A DNA stretch of 21,666 nucleotides. Origin: a candidate division FCPU426 bacterium. GTDB lineage: Bacteria; Oederibacteriota; PGYV01; Palsa-1178. This document shows, piece after piece, positions 8,116 through 14,989 of the stretch. The stretch is from assembly GCA_003167475.1 (NCBI GenBank), contig PMTB01000255.1, forward strand, positions 1 through 21,666, given 5' to 3'. Position 1 is the stretch's first letter. Each line of letters begins with the position of its first letter. The notes beneath the pieces were generated by a model that saw only the letters and a program-made list of their open reading frames with translations, made no database searches and had not been told where the DNA came from. The translations under genes and the position numbers were made by a program.

Positions 8116-8482
8116 TTGTTATCACGCCCTTAAGTTCCGTGTTTTTTTCAAAGTTAAGAACGATATAATTTCCGAAATGGAACTTCCTGTTTTGGGGTGA
8201 CCGTTTGACTGTGTTGACCGTCAGGTACCATGAATCCGGCGGCGAGTCTTTTGCCGCGGTAACTGAAGACACGGAAATTTCGCCATAATCAGAAGAAGCT
8301 GTTTTACCGGCAAAATTGTTTATGCTTTGCGCGTCATACCCCATGCACAGGATAATATGGGATTTAGCCTGTCCTTCGGAGGATATTTTCAGCAGCCCTT
8401 TCGCGAATAAAAAAATAAAAAAAAGCGCGAAAATAAAAACAATTGGCGCAAAAAAGGCGGATAATTTAATTTTTTTTGCCAA
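8108..8482 (-). CDS. Small membrane-anchored protein of unknown function
   Basis: The protein has 124 residues from TTG 8482, chosen because GGAGG sits five bases upstream; a TTG at 8494 would overlap that site. I recognise no family. A basic stretch (AKKIK) precedes one strong transmembrane helix at about residues 9-32, and the remaining 90 residues are polar and predicted to face the periplasm, with paired Ser/Thr-rich and aromatic strands (DSWYLTVNTV, FHFGNYIVLNF). It overlaps the glycosyltransferase upstream by 17 bp and the wzy-like gene downstream by 8 bp, so all three are tightly coupled. A helper of polymerisation or export, for example a partner of the polymerase, is a reasonable guess, not shown. 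Confidence 0.72.
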   Translation of the reverse strand: MAKKIKLSAFFAPIVFIFALFFIFLFAKGLLKISSEGQAKSHIILCMGYDAQSINNFAGKTASSDYGEISVSSVTAAKDSPPDSWYLTVNTVKRSPQNRKFHFGNYIVLNFEKNTELKGVITNE

Positions 8483-9479
8483 ATTTTCCTCCAAAAAGAA
8501 GATGCGAATGCTTTATGAAACCTATAATAAGCCAGTAAAGCCTTAAGTAGGGGATAAATGTAAACAGAGCCGCGGCCGTCAAAAACTCCTGCGGCAAAAC
8601 TATTTTTTTTCTGAACTGCGCGTACAATGTGACGCAGTATGAAAGCAGGTAAAAAAGGAATCCCGTGTTGACAAGCCAACTGTCTTTCATGGCAAATCCG
8701 GGTATTGCAAGCGCAGGAAATATGTAGTAGCCCAGGTAATAAACAGGGAAGAACCAGCCGTCCAGCCACTTCATTTTTTTGAAATAAAGCGAAGGGTATT
8801 TCATAAAAAGCCTGGGTTCGTGTATGCCCTGCAGGGCAAGCTTGAAAATATCCCTGTATGAGCTTTTATAGACAGGGTGGTACACTACAAGGTTTTCCGC
8901 AAAGGCTGTTTTTCCGCCGGCTTTAATGGCGGCAAAAGCAATATCGGTGTCTTCCCTGATATAGGGCTTGTGGTACTCCACGTCAAATCCGCCGATTTTT
9001 TCAAGGATGAATCTGGAATAAAAAATATTGCATGTCATATACTGACCGCCGTTTAAATTTTCAACTGAATGCGTAAAATAAGTGGGTTTTATGTCCATAA
9101 TTTTGGATAAAGTCCTGCCCTCAACACAGTCCAGCCCGGGATTATTCTCCAAATAGGTTATCGCACTGCTTAAATAGTTATCGCCGGCTATTACATCGCT
9201 GTCTAAAAAACCCACGAACATTCCGGATGAATTCTTCCAGCCATTATTTCTGGCTGCAGCCGGTCCGGAATTATCCTGCATTATATAATTCACACCCATA
9301 TCTTTAAATCGCAGCACTATTTCCGCAGTGTTATCCTTTGAACAGTCATCAACGACAATAATTTCAGTTTTCAGCCTGTCATACTTTTGGCCTGCAAGCG
9401 ACTGCAGCAAAATCTCAAGTTTTTCGCTTCTGTTGTAAGTAGGTATAACAATGGAAATCAGTTTATTATAAGGCAACAT
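8466..9479 (-). CDS. Glycosyltransferase family 2, membrane-associated
   Basis: The protein has 337 residues. It begins with the GT-A signature VIPTYNRSEKLE (11-22), VVDDCSKDNT (42-51) and SGPAAARNNGW (71-81). The metal-binding DSD is at 93-95, and the acceptor-side acidic motif REDTDIAFA is at about 175-183. Two or three hydrophobic segments in the last 110 residues (around 245-320) should hold it to the inner membrane. It probably adds a sugar to the lipid-linked repeat unit exported by the flippase encoded just upstream. AGGAT lies upstream of the ATG. A 29-bp gap separates it from the flippase gene, and its 3' end overlaps the next gene. Donor and linkage cannot be read from the sequence. 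Confidence 0.88.
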   Translation of the reverse strand: MLPYNKLISIVIPTYNRSEKLEILLQSLAGQKYDRLKTEIIVVDDCSKDNTAEIVLRFKDMGVNYIMQDNSGPAAARNNGWKNSSGMFVGFLDSDVIAGDNYLSSAITYLENNPGLDCVEGRTLSKIMDIKPTYFTHSVENLNGGQYMTCNIFYSRFILEKIGGFDVEYHKPYIREDTDIAFAAIKAGGKTAFAENLVVYHPVYKSSYRDIFKLALQGIHEPRLFMKYPSLYFKKMKWLDGWFFPVYYLGYYIFPALAIPGFAMKDSWLVNTGFLFYLLSYCVTLYAQFRKKIVLPQEFLTAAALFTFIPYLRLYWLIIGFIKHSHLLFGGKFGKKN

Positions 9480-9508
9480 TTTTACATCCTGTATATATTT
9501 TTTTAATA

Positions 9509-10936
9509 CTATAGCACAGTTCCGGATTTTGGGAGATTATTTTTTTTGAACAGTCCTGCTGCGATTGTGACATCTTCCCGGGTAAAGTACCTAAAGGCCA
9601 GCGCCGAAGCGCAAAAAACCATCAGGGAAAGCAGATTAAGCGGAACAAAGGGCAGGATTTTTTCAAAAAATTTCATAAACAGCAACTGGGCTGTCATGGA
9701 CGCCGCCAATCTGAGTATATTGGGGAAAAATATGAAATTGCCGACTTTGACTTTTGCAAAGTAAAGCACGCCTGCCGCTATGATGAGGCTGCACAGCACG
9801 CTGATGAAACTAGTGGCTATATAACCATATTTTGGTATTAATACAATGTTAAATCCAAGGTTGATAAAAATATTGAAACAGTACAAATACATAACAAGTT
9901 TTGCCTGTCTGGCCGAATTTAATGCAAAAGTTGGTATGACGTAGATTGCCATCAAAAAAATATTCCAGATCATTATGGAAAGAGCCGGAACAGACTTCAC
10001 AAATTCATGCCCAAGAAGGATATTTGTATAATTTGCGGCAGAAACAGATACCATCATGGCAAATGGGGCCACGACAAACATCATGTACTTGACAGTAAGG
10101 CTTATGATCCTTGGAGCTTTATCACGGCCCTCGGTGCTGATTATGCTTGAAAGCCTGGGATATACCGGGCTCATGAGCATCATTACAAGGGCATTTAATA
10201 TTTCAATGATTTTTGTGACCGCGGTATAATAGCCTACTTCGATGCCGGGCCGCATCTTGTAAAGAAGAGGCACGTCAATTCTGGAATAAATAAAATTAAA
10301 AAGCCCGATCATAGCAAAGGGAATGCTCATTTTGAACAGGCTCACGAGGGTGTCTTTTTTAATTTCAAAAGAAGGTTTTATGGTATATCTAAGGCATAAA
10401 AAACCGGCCAACAACAGGTAAAGGATGTTTGAAAAACCAAGCATGATGATTATGCCGTTAAGCGGAAATTTGAGGGTCACCGAAATAAAAATAAGTACGG
10501 CATTAAAAAGCGATGCCAATCCGTTCGAAATCCCTGTAAGATATATTTTTTCATGACTGGAAATTGCCGCAAGAAACGGATTTACAATATACAGTATGGA
10601 TCCGGCAAGAGAGGCAAGCATGAGGCTTTTTTTGATTTCAGGGCTTGGTTCAAAAAATGCTCCATAAATGTTTATGATTACTATGGATATCAGTACCTGA
10701 ATGACCTGAAGAAAAAGCGCATTGCCCAGTACGGCCGGGCCTTTATCTCCTGCGGATTTAACCTCCCTGACAAGGAGGCTTTGCAGACCAAAATCGCTGA
10801 TAAAACTGAATAAAGACACAATTGTAAGCAGATATGCGTAAACTCCCTGTTTTTCAGCGCCAAGATACCGTATGAGCATCACGCTGGCGATGGCCCCGAA
10901 CATTTTGCCGAATATTATCGTCAGAACCTGGCTCAT
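9509..10936 (-). CDS. wzx: Lipid-linked oligosaccharide flippase, Wzx/MOP family
   Basis: From ATG 10936 the protein has 475 residues, typical for Wzx. About twelve to fourteen hydrophobic helices run throughout. The start contains the family pattern LTIIFGKMFG...LIRYLGAEKQGVYAYLL, then SDFGLQSLLVRE, characteristic of polysaccharide-export MOP proteins. It flips undecaprenyl-linked repeat units to the periplasmic leaflet. The frame stays open up to 11092, but the promoter occupies that region, so the longest start is not possible. ATG 10936 has AAGGA five bases upstream. Conserved-looking residues (STSKILSRN) continue upstream to an ATT at 10969, which has a perfect AAGGAG seven bases before it, so a rare ATT start giving 486 residues is possible. 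It is the first gene of a four-gene - strand operon. Confidence 0.86.
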   Translation of the reverse strand: MSQVLTIIFGKMFGAIASVMLIRYLGAEKQGVYAYLLTIVSLFSFISDFGLQSLLVREVKSAGDKGPAVLGNALFLQVIQVLISIVIINIYGAFFEPSPEIKKSLMLASLAGSILYIVNPFLAAISSHEKIYLTGISNGLASLFNAVLIFISVTLKFPLNGIIIMLGFSNILYLLLAGFLCLRYTIKPSFEIKKDTLVSLFKMSIPFAMIGLFNFIYSRIDVPLLYKMRPGIEVGYYTAVTKIIEILNALVMMLMSPVYPRLSSIISTEGRDKAPRIISLTVKYMMFVVAPFAMMVSVSAANYTNILLGHEFVKSVPALSIMIWNIFLMAIYVIPTFALNSARQAKLVMYLYCFNIFINLGFNIVLIPKYGYIATSFISVLCSLIIAAGVLYFAKVKVGNFIFFPNILRLAASMTAQLLFMKFFEKILPFVPLNLLSLMVFCASALAFRYFTREDVTIAAGLFKKNNLPKSGTVL

Positions 10937-11063
10937 AATGTTCCTTGAAAGAATTTTAGAAGTGCTAATTATACATCTCCTTGATGTTCCCTGAATACCA
11001 TGAATAACACAGGGTTTTTCTGATATGCAGTGATTGAAATATAATGATGATAAGAACACCCCA

Positions 11064-11092
11064 ATTATATAATAAGCGCGATAAAGTGTCAA
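11064..11092 (-). promoter_or_regulatory. Perfect sigma70-type promoter of the wzx operon
   Basis: Reading the - strand, TTGACA (11092-11087) is followed by exactly 17 nt and TATAAT (11069-11064). Both boxes are full consensus. Transcription would begin near 11057, leaving a 5' UTR of about 90-120 nt before the flippase. Confidence 0.85.
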
Positions 11093-11145
11093 AAGTATTT
11101 TCTCGGCTGTTTACCCGGATGCCTTAACCAGCGTCTATTTATTAA

Positions 11146-11174
11146 TTGACAAAAAATGTGTTAAAGTTTAAACT
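11146..11174 (+). promoter_or_regulatory. Promoter of the GT39-like gene; predicts a leaderless mRNA
   Basis: TTGACA (11146-11151), 17 nt, then TAAACT (11169-11174). The expected transcription start falls at about 11181, the A of the ATG. No Shine-Dalgarno precedes that ATG. A perfect 14-bp palindrome, AAAGTTTAAACTTT (11163-11176), covers the -10 box and could be an operator. Confidence 0.6.
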
Positions 11175-11180
11175 TTTACC

Positions 11181-13148
11181 ATGACAACAGATAAAAAACA
11201 TTCAATTTTAGATACACGTACAGCCGCATTTTTTATAATCCTTACTGCATTTATAATGGAAATACTGCTTTTGGGGACGCATCGCATGCATGGCGATGAA
11301 TCGGTATATTGCTGCTCCGCGCTGCATATTGCTGATGGAACTGATATTTTTCAGAGTAGATTTGGCACAGGAAAGTTTCCGCTGGTGAGCGCCATAATAG
11401 CGGTTTTTATAAAGTTTTTTGGGAATAATGATTATGTCACAAGGCTTCCTAATTTAATTGCGTCAATATTGACCTTTATTTTTTTGTACAAGGCCGCCGC
11501 AAAATTATATGATAAAAAGACCGGCTGTTTTGCGATATTGCTGCTTCTGTTGACAAGGTATTTTATAGTTTTTGGGCCGACTGCTTTTACAGATGTGTTT
11601 ATGACATTATTTATTGTCATTTCAACCTATTGCCTCGCTATAAAGATGAATAAAAGGGCCGGATTGTTTTTGGGACTGGCTTTTGCCTCAAAATATACCG
11701 CATTTTATTTTCTGCCTATCTTTATGACTGCCCCGTATTTTTTGCAGAATGAAAAATGGGATCCCGCACTGCTTGTAAAGAAGGCCGTTGAAATATTAAT
11801 GCCGTATTTAGCTGTTTTTTCAATTGTGTTTCTATGGTCATTCTTTTTTGAATCTCCAAGGCTGGTTTCTTTCATTGAGTTTAACCCGGTAAGGTTCAAA
11901 GGGCTGATAAACAGTGAAACGCTTAAAACAGGAATGGCAAATTTGTATAACTTGCATCTTACCGCTATTGGTTTTCAAAAGCCGTTGATATGCGGTATTT
12001 TTGCCATACTGCTGATGTTAGTGAGAGATAATAACAAAAGGAGATTGGATATATTTTTTGGAATTACGGTTTTAATGTTTTATGGCATGTTATTTTTCAT
12101 GGCAGGCAGAGGATTGCCGGTTTATGACAGGTACATGGTCGTAATAATGCCATTTATGGCGATTTTTGCGGGCAGAGGAACCGCGTTTGTCTTTGAAACT
12201 GCGAAAAAGTTTTCCTATATTTCAGCTGCTGTTTTAACAGGTGCTTTTGCTATTTTTTACGGGCAACCGTATTTCCCAAGCATAAAGATGGGGGCCTTAT
12301 ATGATTATTCAGACGGAATAGAAAAGGCATCAGAAGTTGTAAAAAAATCAGGAAGATCAGTTTTGGGTGTTGGCGCGCATTACTATGTGATGACTTATTA
12401 TTTCTACAGGCAATTATTGGGAGATTATCCATATACGGAAATGGAAAAATTGAAAAAATATTTCACGCCGGATGAAAACACAGGTGATTTTCTTCTGGTT
12501 CGGACTCCTGACGCGCTTGATTTGGACCAAAAATCTGAAAACAGCGGTTTTTCCTATACCGACAATGAAATAATAGAGAAATTCGGCAGTATTCCGGGAG
12601 TATATTTCAACAGAGAATTAAGAAAAAATACTGAAATATATTCAGGAGGAAGAAGGAAATACATTCTTTTTACCCTCGAAAAAAAGGGGCCCTTAAAGAA
12701 CCCCGTATTCATTATAAAAGAAAAAGCAGAACAAAACCTCTGTGTCTTTGGCGGAAAAGTGGCTTTAAACAGCATGACTGTTATAAAGGATGCTGGATTT
12801 TCAAACGACCGGGATTCCTACAGGATTCAATATCTTTGGACCATTTTGGACAGTGGAGACAAGGGCAGCAGAATCTATGTACATTTCAAGGACATAAAAG
12901 GAAAAATGATTTTCGGGGCGGATCATTATCCGGCAAAGAACCTGGCAGGTTTTGGAAAGTCCGGTAAAAACATTGTTATAAATGACATTGATATAATAAC
13001 AGCCCCCGGGATGGATAAGGCCGTATCTGTGGAAATAGGGCTATATGATGAAAAAAACGGAAGTCGTCTTGGAGTTACCGGGACAAACAACTTTATTCTG
13101 CACGGTAAGGATTTTATAAATGGAAAGAATGTGGACAACGGGTCTTGA
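11181..13148 (+). CDS. GT-C glycosyltransferase, GT39/ArnT-like, with C-terminal soluble domain
   Basis: The protein has 655 residues. After a short cytoplasmic tail and the first helix comes HGDES (37-41); the Asp-Glu pair in the first periplasmic loop is the catalytic signature of the GT39/PMT_2/ArnT group. About ten further hydrophobic helices run to about residue 400, including FGPTAFTDVFMTLF and FASKYTAFYFLP. The family moves a sugar from a polyprenyl phosphate to a lipid, protein or glycan outside the membrane. Residues about 400-655 are soluble and beta-rich; the last 150 contain a pattern (YLWTILD, IYVHFKD, VEIGLYDEKNG) seen as a tail on other bacterial GT39 proteins. The codons are visibly more AT-rich than in neighbouring genes. 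It is transcribed divergently from the wzx operon and may use the lipid-sugar made by the enzyme at 5470-6417. Confidence 0.82.
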   Translation: MTTDKKHSILDTRTAAFFIILTAFIMEILLLGTHRMHGDESVYCCSALHIADGTDIFQSRFGTGKFPLVSAIIAVFIKFFGNNDYVTRLPNLIASILTFIFLYKAAAKLYDKKTGCFAILLLLLTRYFIVFGPTAFTDVFMTLFIVISTYCLAIKMNKRAGLFLGLAFASKYTAFYFLPIFMTAPYFLQNEKWDPALLVKKAVEILMPYLAVFSIVFLWSFFFESPRLVSFIEFNPVRFKGLINSETLKTGMANLYNLHLTAIGFQKPLICGIFAILLMLVRDNNKRRLDIFFGITVLMFYGMLFFMAGRGLPVYDRYMVVIMPFMAIFAGRGTAFVFETAKKFSYISAAVLTGAFAIFYGQPYFPSIKMGALYDYSDGIEKASEVVKKSGRSVLGVGAHYYVMTYYFYRQLLGDYPYTEMEKLKKYFTPDENTGDFLLVRTPDALDLDQKSENSGFSYTDNEIIEKFGSIPGVYFNRELRKNTEIYSGGRRKYILFTLEKKGPLKNPVFIIKEKAEQNLCVFGGKVALNSMTVIKDAGFSNDRDSYRIQYLWTILDSGDKGSRIYVHFKDIKGKMIFGADHYPAKNLAGFGKSGKNIVINDIDIITAPGMDKAVSVEIGLYDEKNGSRLGVTGTNNFILHGKDFINGKNVDNGS

Positions 13149-13229
13149 TGGCGGCTGGTAAGGTAATATAACCGGAGCATAAAATGGAAAAACAAACTGC
13201 CGGATTCCCTGCCTTAGAAACCTGTAAAT

Positions 13230-13258
13230 TTGCTTTTTGGGGTTTTATATGCTATAAT
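13230..13258 (+). promoter_or_regulatory. Strong extended -10 promoter before a putative RNA gene
   Basis: TTGCTT (13230-13235), 17 nt, then TATAAT (13253-13258) preceded by TG one base upstream (TGCTATAAT), an extended -10. A second TATAAT follows at once (13258-13263). Transcription would begin near 13264-13266, where no coding frame starts. Confidence 0.6.
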
Positions 13259-13263
13259 TATAA

Positions 13264-13475
13264 TGCAAGTGGAAGAGAAAGTGAAAGGTAGTTGCACTGG
13301 AAAAGCACCAGCAATGGAAAGCGTTCCAGAAACAGCAATTGCAGGGTAAGGTAAGGCAGTTGTCAAAGATGTCGCTTTACGGCGGTTTGGACATAATCCG
13401 CGGGAACGGGCCTAAAATAAGCCCTCAAGATACACGACTCCCCACCGGATTTGTCCAAACCGCTTACCTTTTATG
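13264..13475 (+). ncRNA. Putative structured non-coding RNA, family not recognised
   Basis: This stretch of the 494-nt gap holds no credible gene but contains dense pairing behind a strong promoter. Three small 5' hairpins can be drawn: TGCAA/TTGCA (13264-13268 with 13292-13296), CTGG/CCAG (13297 with 13308) and TGGAA-AGCG-TTCCA (13315-13328). A long helix follows, 13382-13399 with 13447-13463 (about 17 bp, one bulged T). It encloses GGGA/TCCC (13402 with 13439) and GGGC/GCCC (13408 with 13421). An outer stem AAGGTAA (13348-13354) with TTACCTT (13464-13470) closes it, followed by T residues. Size and layout recall 6S RNA or another abundant housekeeping RNA. I see none of the signature sequences of RNase P, tmRNA or SRP RNA. 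The 3' end is approximate. Confidence 0.45.
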
Positions 13476-13566
13476 CGGGTTCTATATAATATAATACATT
13501 CCGAGCTTGCTGATCAACTTTCGACTTTCAAATCTCAATCCCATGGATTTTGCATTAAAAATCATC

Positions 13567-13595
13567 TTGATATTAAGGTGGTTTAGCGGTATATT
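13567..13595 (+). promoter_or_regulatory. Promoter of the zinc-finger protein gene
   Basis: TTGATA (13567-13572), 17 nt, TATATT (13590-13595): each box is one base from consensus. The start would lie near 13602, about 40 nt before the ATG at 13643. The stretch between the putative RNA and this promoter (13476-13566) is AT-rich and shows nothing I can name. Confidence 0.65.
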
Positions 13596-13642
13596 TATCT
13601 GCATACAAGCAAATAAAATTTATTTAAAATATTGGAGGATTT

Positions 13643-14101
13643 ATGAGCGAAGCTGAAGCGCCCGCGTGCCCCAAGTGCGGGGAAAAGATGGTTTTAAGGG
13701 AAGGCTATAAAGGCAAATTTTACGGATGTTCGAAGTTTCCCGGATGCAAAGGAACGGTGGATTACGCCGGAGAACAGGAAAAGTGCACGGCCTGCGGGTC
13801 AAATATGGTATTAAAGAACGGTAAGAACGGCAGGTTCTACTCCTGCTCCAAATATCCCGAATGCAAGCAGACAAAAAATTACAAGGAAACCTGCCCAAAA
13901 TGCGGCTCCGACATGCAGAAAAAAACCGGTCAAAAGGGCGATTTTTGGGGATGCGTCAAGTATCCGGAGTGTAAAGGGACAAGGAACATAGGCCCGGCAG
14001 GCGCGCCCGGCCAGCAGCCAAACGCGTCAGCTCCGGCAAAGACAGCGGCCATAGAAGACACCACGGATTATTCGGACAAACCGGACGAAAATCCGTTTTA
14101 A
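13643..14101 (+). CDS. Stand-alone triple C4 zinc-finger protein, topoisomerase I C-terminal type
   Basis: The protein has 152 residues; GGAGG is four bases upstream of the ATG. It consists of three consecutive topoisomerase-type C4 fingers, each exactly C-X2-C-X16-C-X5-C: Cys 9/12/29/35, 48/51/68/74 and 84/87/104/110. Each carries the KGKFYGCSKFPGCKGT-type core. A low-complexity Pro/Ala and acidic tail of about 40 residues follows. In TopA such fingers sit at the C-terminus and bind single-stranded DNA; here no topoisomerase catalytic part exists, and the gene has its own promoter and terminator, so it is an independent small protein, not a TopA fragment. Single-strand DNA or RNA binding is the likely activity. 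Its biological role is unknown. Confidence 0.85.
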   Translation: MSEAEAPACPKCGEKMVLREGYKGKFYGCSKFPGCKGTVDYAGEQEKCTACGSNMVLKNGKNGRFYSCSKYPECKQTKNYKETCPKCGSDMQKKTGQKGDFWGCVKYPECKGTRNIGPAGAPGQQPNASAPAKTAAIEDTTDYSDKPDENPF

Positions 14102-14115
14102 ATTATTCAATAAAT

Positions 14116-14148
14116 AAAAAAGGACAGGCAAGTGCCTGTCTTTTTTTT
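14116..14148 (+). terminator. Strong rho-independent terminator
   Basis: GACAGGC (14123-14129) pairs with GCCTGTC (14134-14140) around an AAGT tetraloop, followed by eight T and preceded by six A, which can extend the stem. It ends the zinc-finger gene 15-20 bp after its stop. Confidence 0.9.
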
Positions 14149-14165
14149 ATTTATTTATTTGGAGA

Positions 14166-14328
14166 CTGTCGGAAAAGTCCTTATGTTAGGTCGTGTCCGG
14201 CGCAGGTCAAATTTTTCTATGGATTGTGCGCTGTATTATAAGGGTTTTAGTGGCGCACAGGCCAAGAAAAATTTGGCCTGCACCGGACACGATAAAGAAT
14301 TACACGGATTTAAGAGGTTTTCCGACAG
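14166..14328. mobile_element. 163-bp nested inverted repeat, MITE-like
   Basis: Four pairs of arms nest around one centre: CTGTCGGAAAA (14166) with TTTTCCGACAG (14318); TCGTGTCCGG (14191) with CCGGACACGA (14283); a 17-bp arm at 14202-14218 matching 16 of 17 bases at 14265-14281; and TGTGCGC (14225) with GCGCACA (14253). The central loop is about 21 nt. No credible coding frame lies inside. This is the form of a miniature inverted-repeat element or a long hairpin RNA. I could not find a clear target-site duplication at its ends and saw no second copy in the window. Confidence 0.55.
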
Positions 14329-14368
14329 CATCATTTGACACATTATAACTAAGAGCATCATAAACCAT

Positions 14369-14403
14369 GCCATGAACCCGAGCTACTGCGAGTGGTTCAT
14401 GGC
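14369..14403. repeat. Hairpin-forming inverted repeat downstream of the STAS-like gene
   Basis: GCCATGAACC (14369-14378) and GGTTCATGGC (14394-14403) are a perfect 10-bp inverted repeat around a 15-nt loop. It lies after the 3' end of the - strand gene, but no U-run follows on either strand, so it is not a standard terminator. Next to it, TCTACTCTC occurs twice (14406-14414 and 14420-14428). Confidence 0.6.
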
Positions 14404-14441
14404 CTTCTACTCTCAACTATCTACTCTCTCGTGCCCTTGAC

Positions 14442-14804
14442 TTAGTTCTCAGCCAGCCAGTCCTTCGCCTGTTCTATATCCTCAAACACTCTTGCGGTCC
14501 TGCTGCCGCTCGTGAACATCAGGTACCCTTTCAATAAAACCGCCTTTAGTTTTGTGATGCCCACAAAAGCGTCCTTGTAGCATTTTGCCACGTTTTTCTT
14601 GCCGAGCTTTTTTACTTTTTCAAAAAACTCGGGCGATATGACCGTGTTCTCGAAATTCATCAGGTGCCTCACATTATCCCCGTATTCCTGGTAAAGTTTG
14701 TCGGATATATCCGATAGTGCCAGCGTATCCTCGGGGTTCCTCATGCTTGAAAAGTCCGTGTATAATATCTTCCTGCCTTTGTGTTCAATAAAAGTCACCG
14801 GCAT
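14442..14804 (-). CDS. STAS/SpoIIAA-like small cytoplasmic protein
   Basis: The protein has 120 residues from ATG 14804, which has GGAGG five bases upstream. The frame is open further upstream, but the promoter at 14867-14839 lies there, so the longer form is unlikely. It is soluble, with no signal peptide. Alternating strands and helices (FIEHKGRKILYTDFSS; ISPEFFEKVKKLGKK; DAFVGITKLKAVLLKGY; VFEDIEQAKDWLAE) match the pattern of uncharacterised STAS/SpoIIAA-like proteins, which end with the same VF-x-D-x-E-x-A-K-x-WL helix. Related STAS domains act in protein-protein switching or bind small ligands. I see no obvious phosphorylatable-serine motif to assign it to an anti-sigma system. It is a single-gene unit divergent from the protease operon. 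Confidence 0.6.
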   Translation of the reverse strand: MPVTFIEHKGRKILYTDFSSMRNPEDTLALSDISDKLYQEYGDNVRHLMNFENTVISPEFFEKVKKLGKKNVAKCYKDAFVGITKLKAVLLKGYLMFTSGSRTARVFEDIEQAKDWLAEN

Positions 14805-14838
14805 AAGGCCCTCCTGATCCAGTATTTTCAGCACATCA

Positions 14839-14867
14839 AGTATAATACAAAAAAATTGGTTTTTCAA
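14839..14867 (-). promoter_or_regulatory. Promoter of the STAS-like gene
   Basis: On the - strand, TTGAAA (14867-14862), 17 nt containing a T7 run, then TATACT (14844-14839). The start would fall near 14832, about 28 nt before the ATG at 14804. Confidence 0.7.
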
Positions 14868-14898
14868 GGCGGTAAAATATCCGGAAAAAGCAAAATGT

Positions 14899-14927
14899 TT
14901 GACTATGCACACCATAAGCGGTATAAT
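14899..14927 (+). promoter_or_regulatory. Promoter of the protease-lipoprotein operon
   Basis: TTGACT (14899-14904), 17 nt, TATAAT (14922-14927). The start would be near 14934, about 55 nt before the ATG at 14990. The next five genes follow with gaps of 15 bp or less, so this is probably the operon's main promoter. Confidence 0.8.
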
Positions 14928-14989
14928 AATCATCATTGAAACATGGCAAAAAGTTTTATTTGTCCTCAAAAACATAAAGGGATGATGGA

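Noticed and set aside
10970..11092. Longest open frame for the flippase, starting at TTG 11092
   Set aside because: That TTG is the first triplet of the consensus -35 box, so it lies upstream of the transcription start.
13184..13291. 35-residue open frame with a GGAG-like sequence upstream
   Set aside because: It runs through the extended -10 promoter and into the structured RNA; the composition is not protein-like.
13264..13475. Assignment of the structured RNA as RNase P, tmRNA or SRP RNA
   Set aside because: The signature sequences of those RNAs, such as the SRP GGAAG/AGCAG core or the tmRNA tRNA-like ends, are not seen.
14132..14338. 68-codon frame across the terminator and inverted repeat
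   Set aside because: It begins inside the terminator hairpin and is a by-product of the palindromic element.
14805..14975. N-terminal extension of the STAS-like protein to 177 residues
   Set aside because: It would include the gene's own promoter, whereas ATG 14804 has a strong GGAGG.
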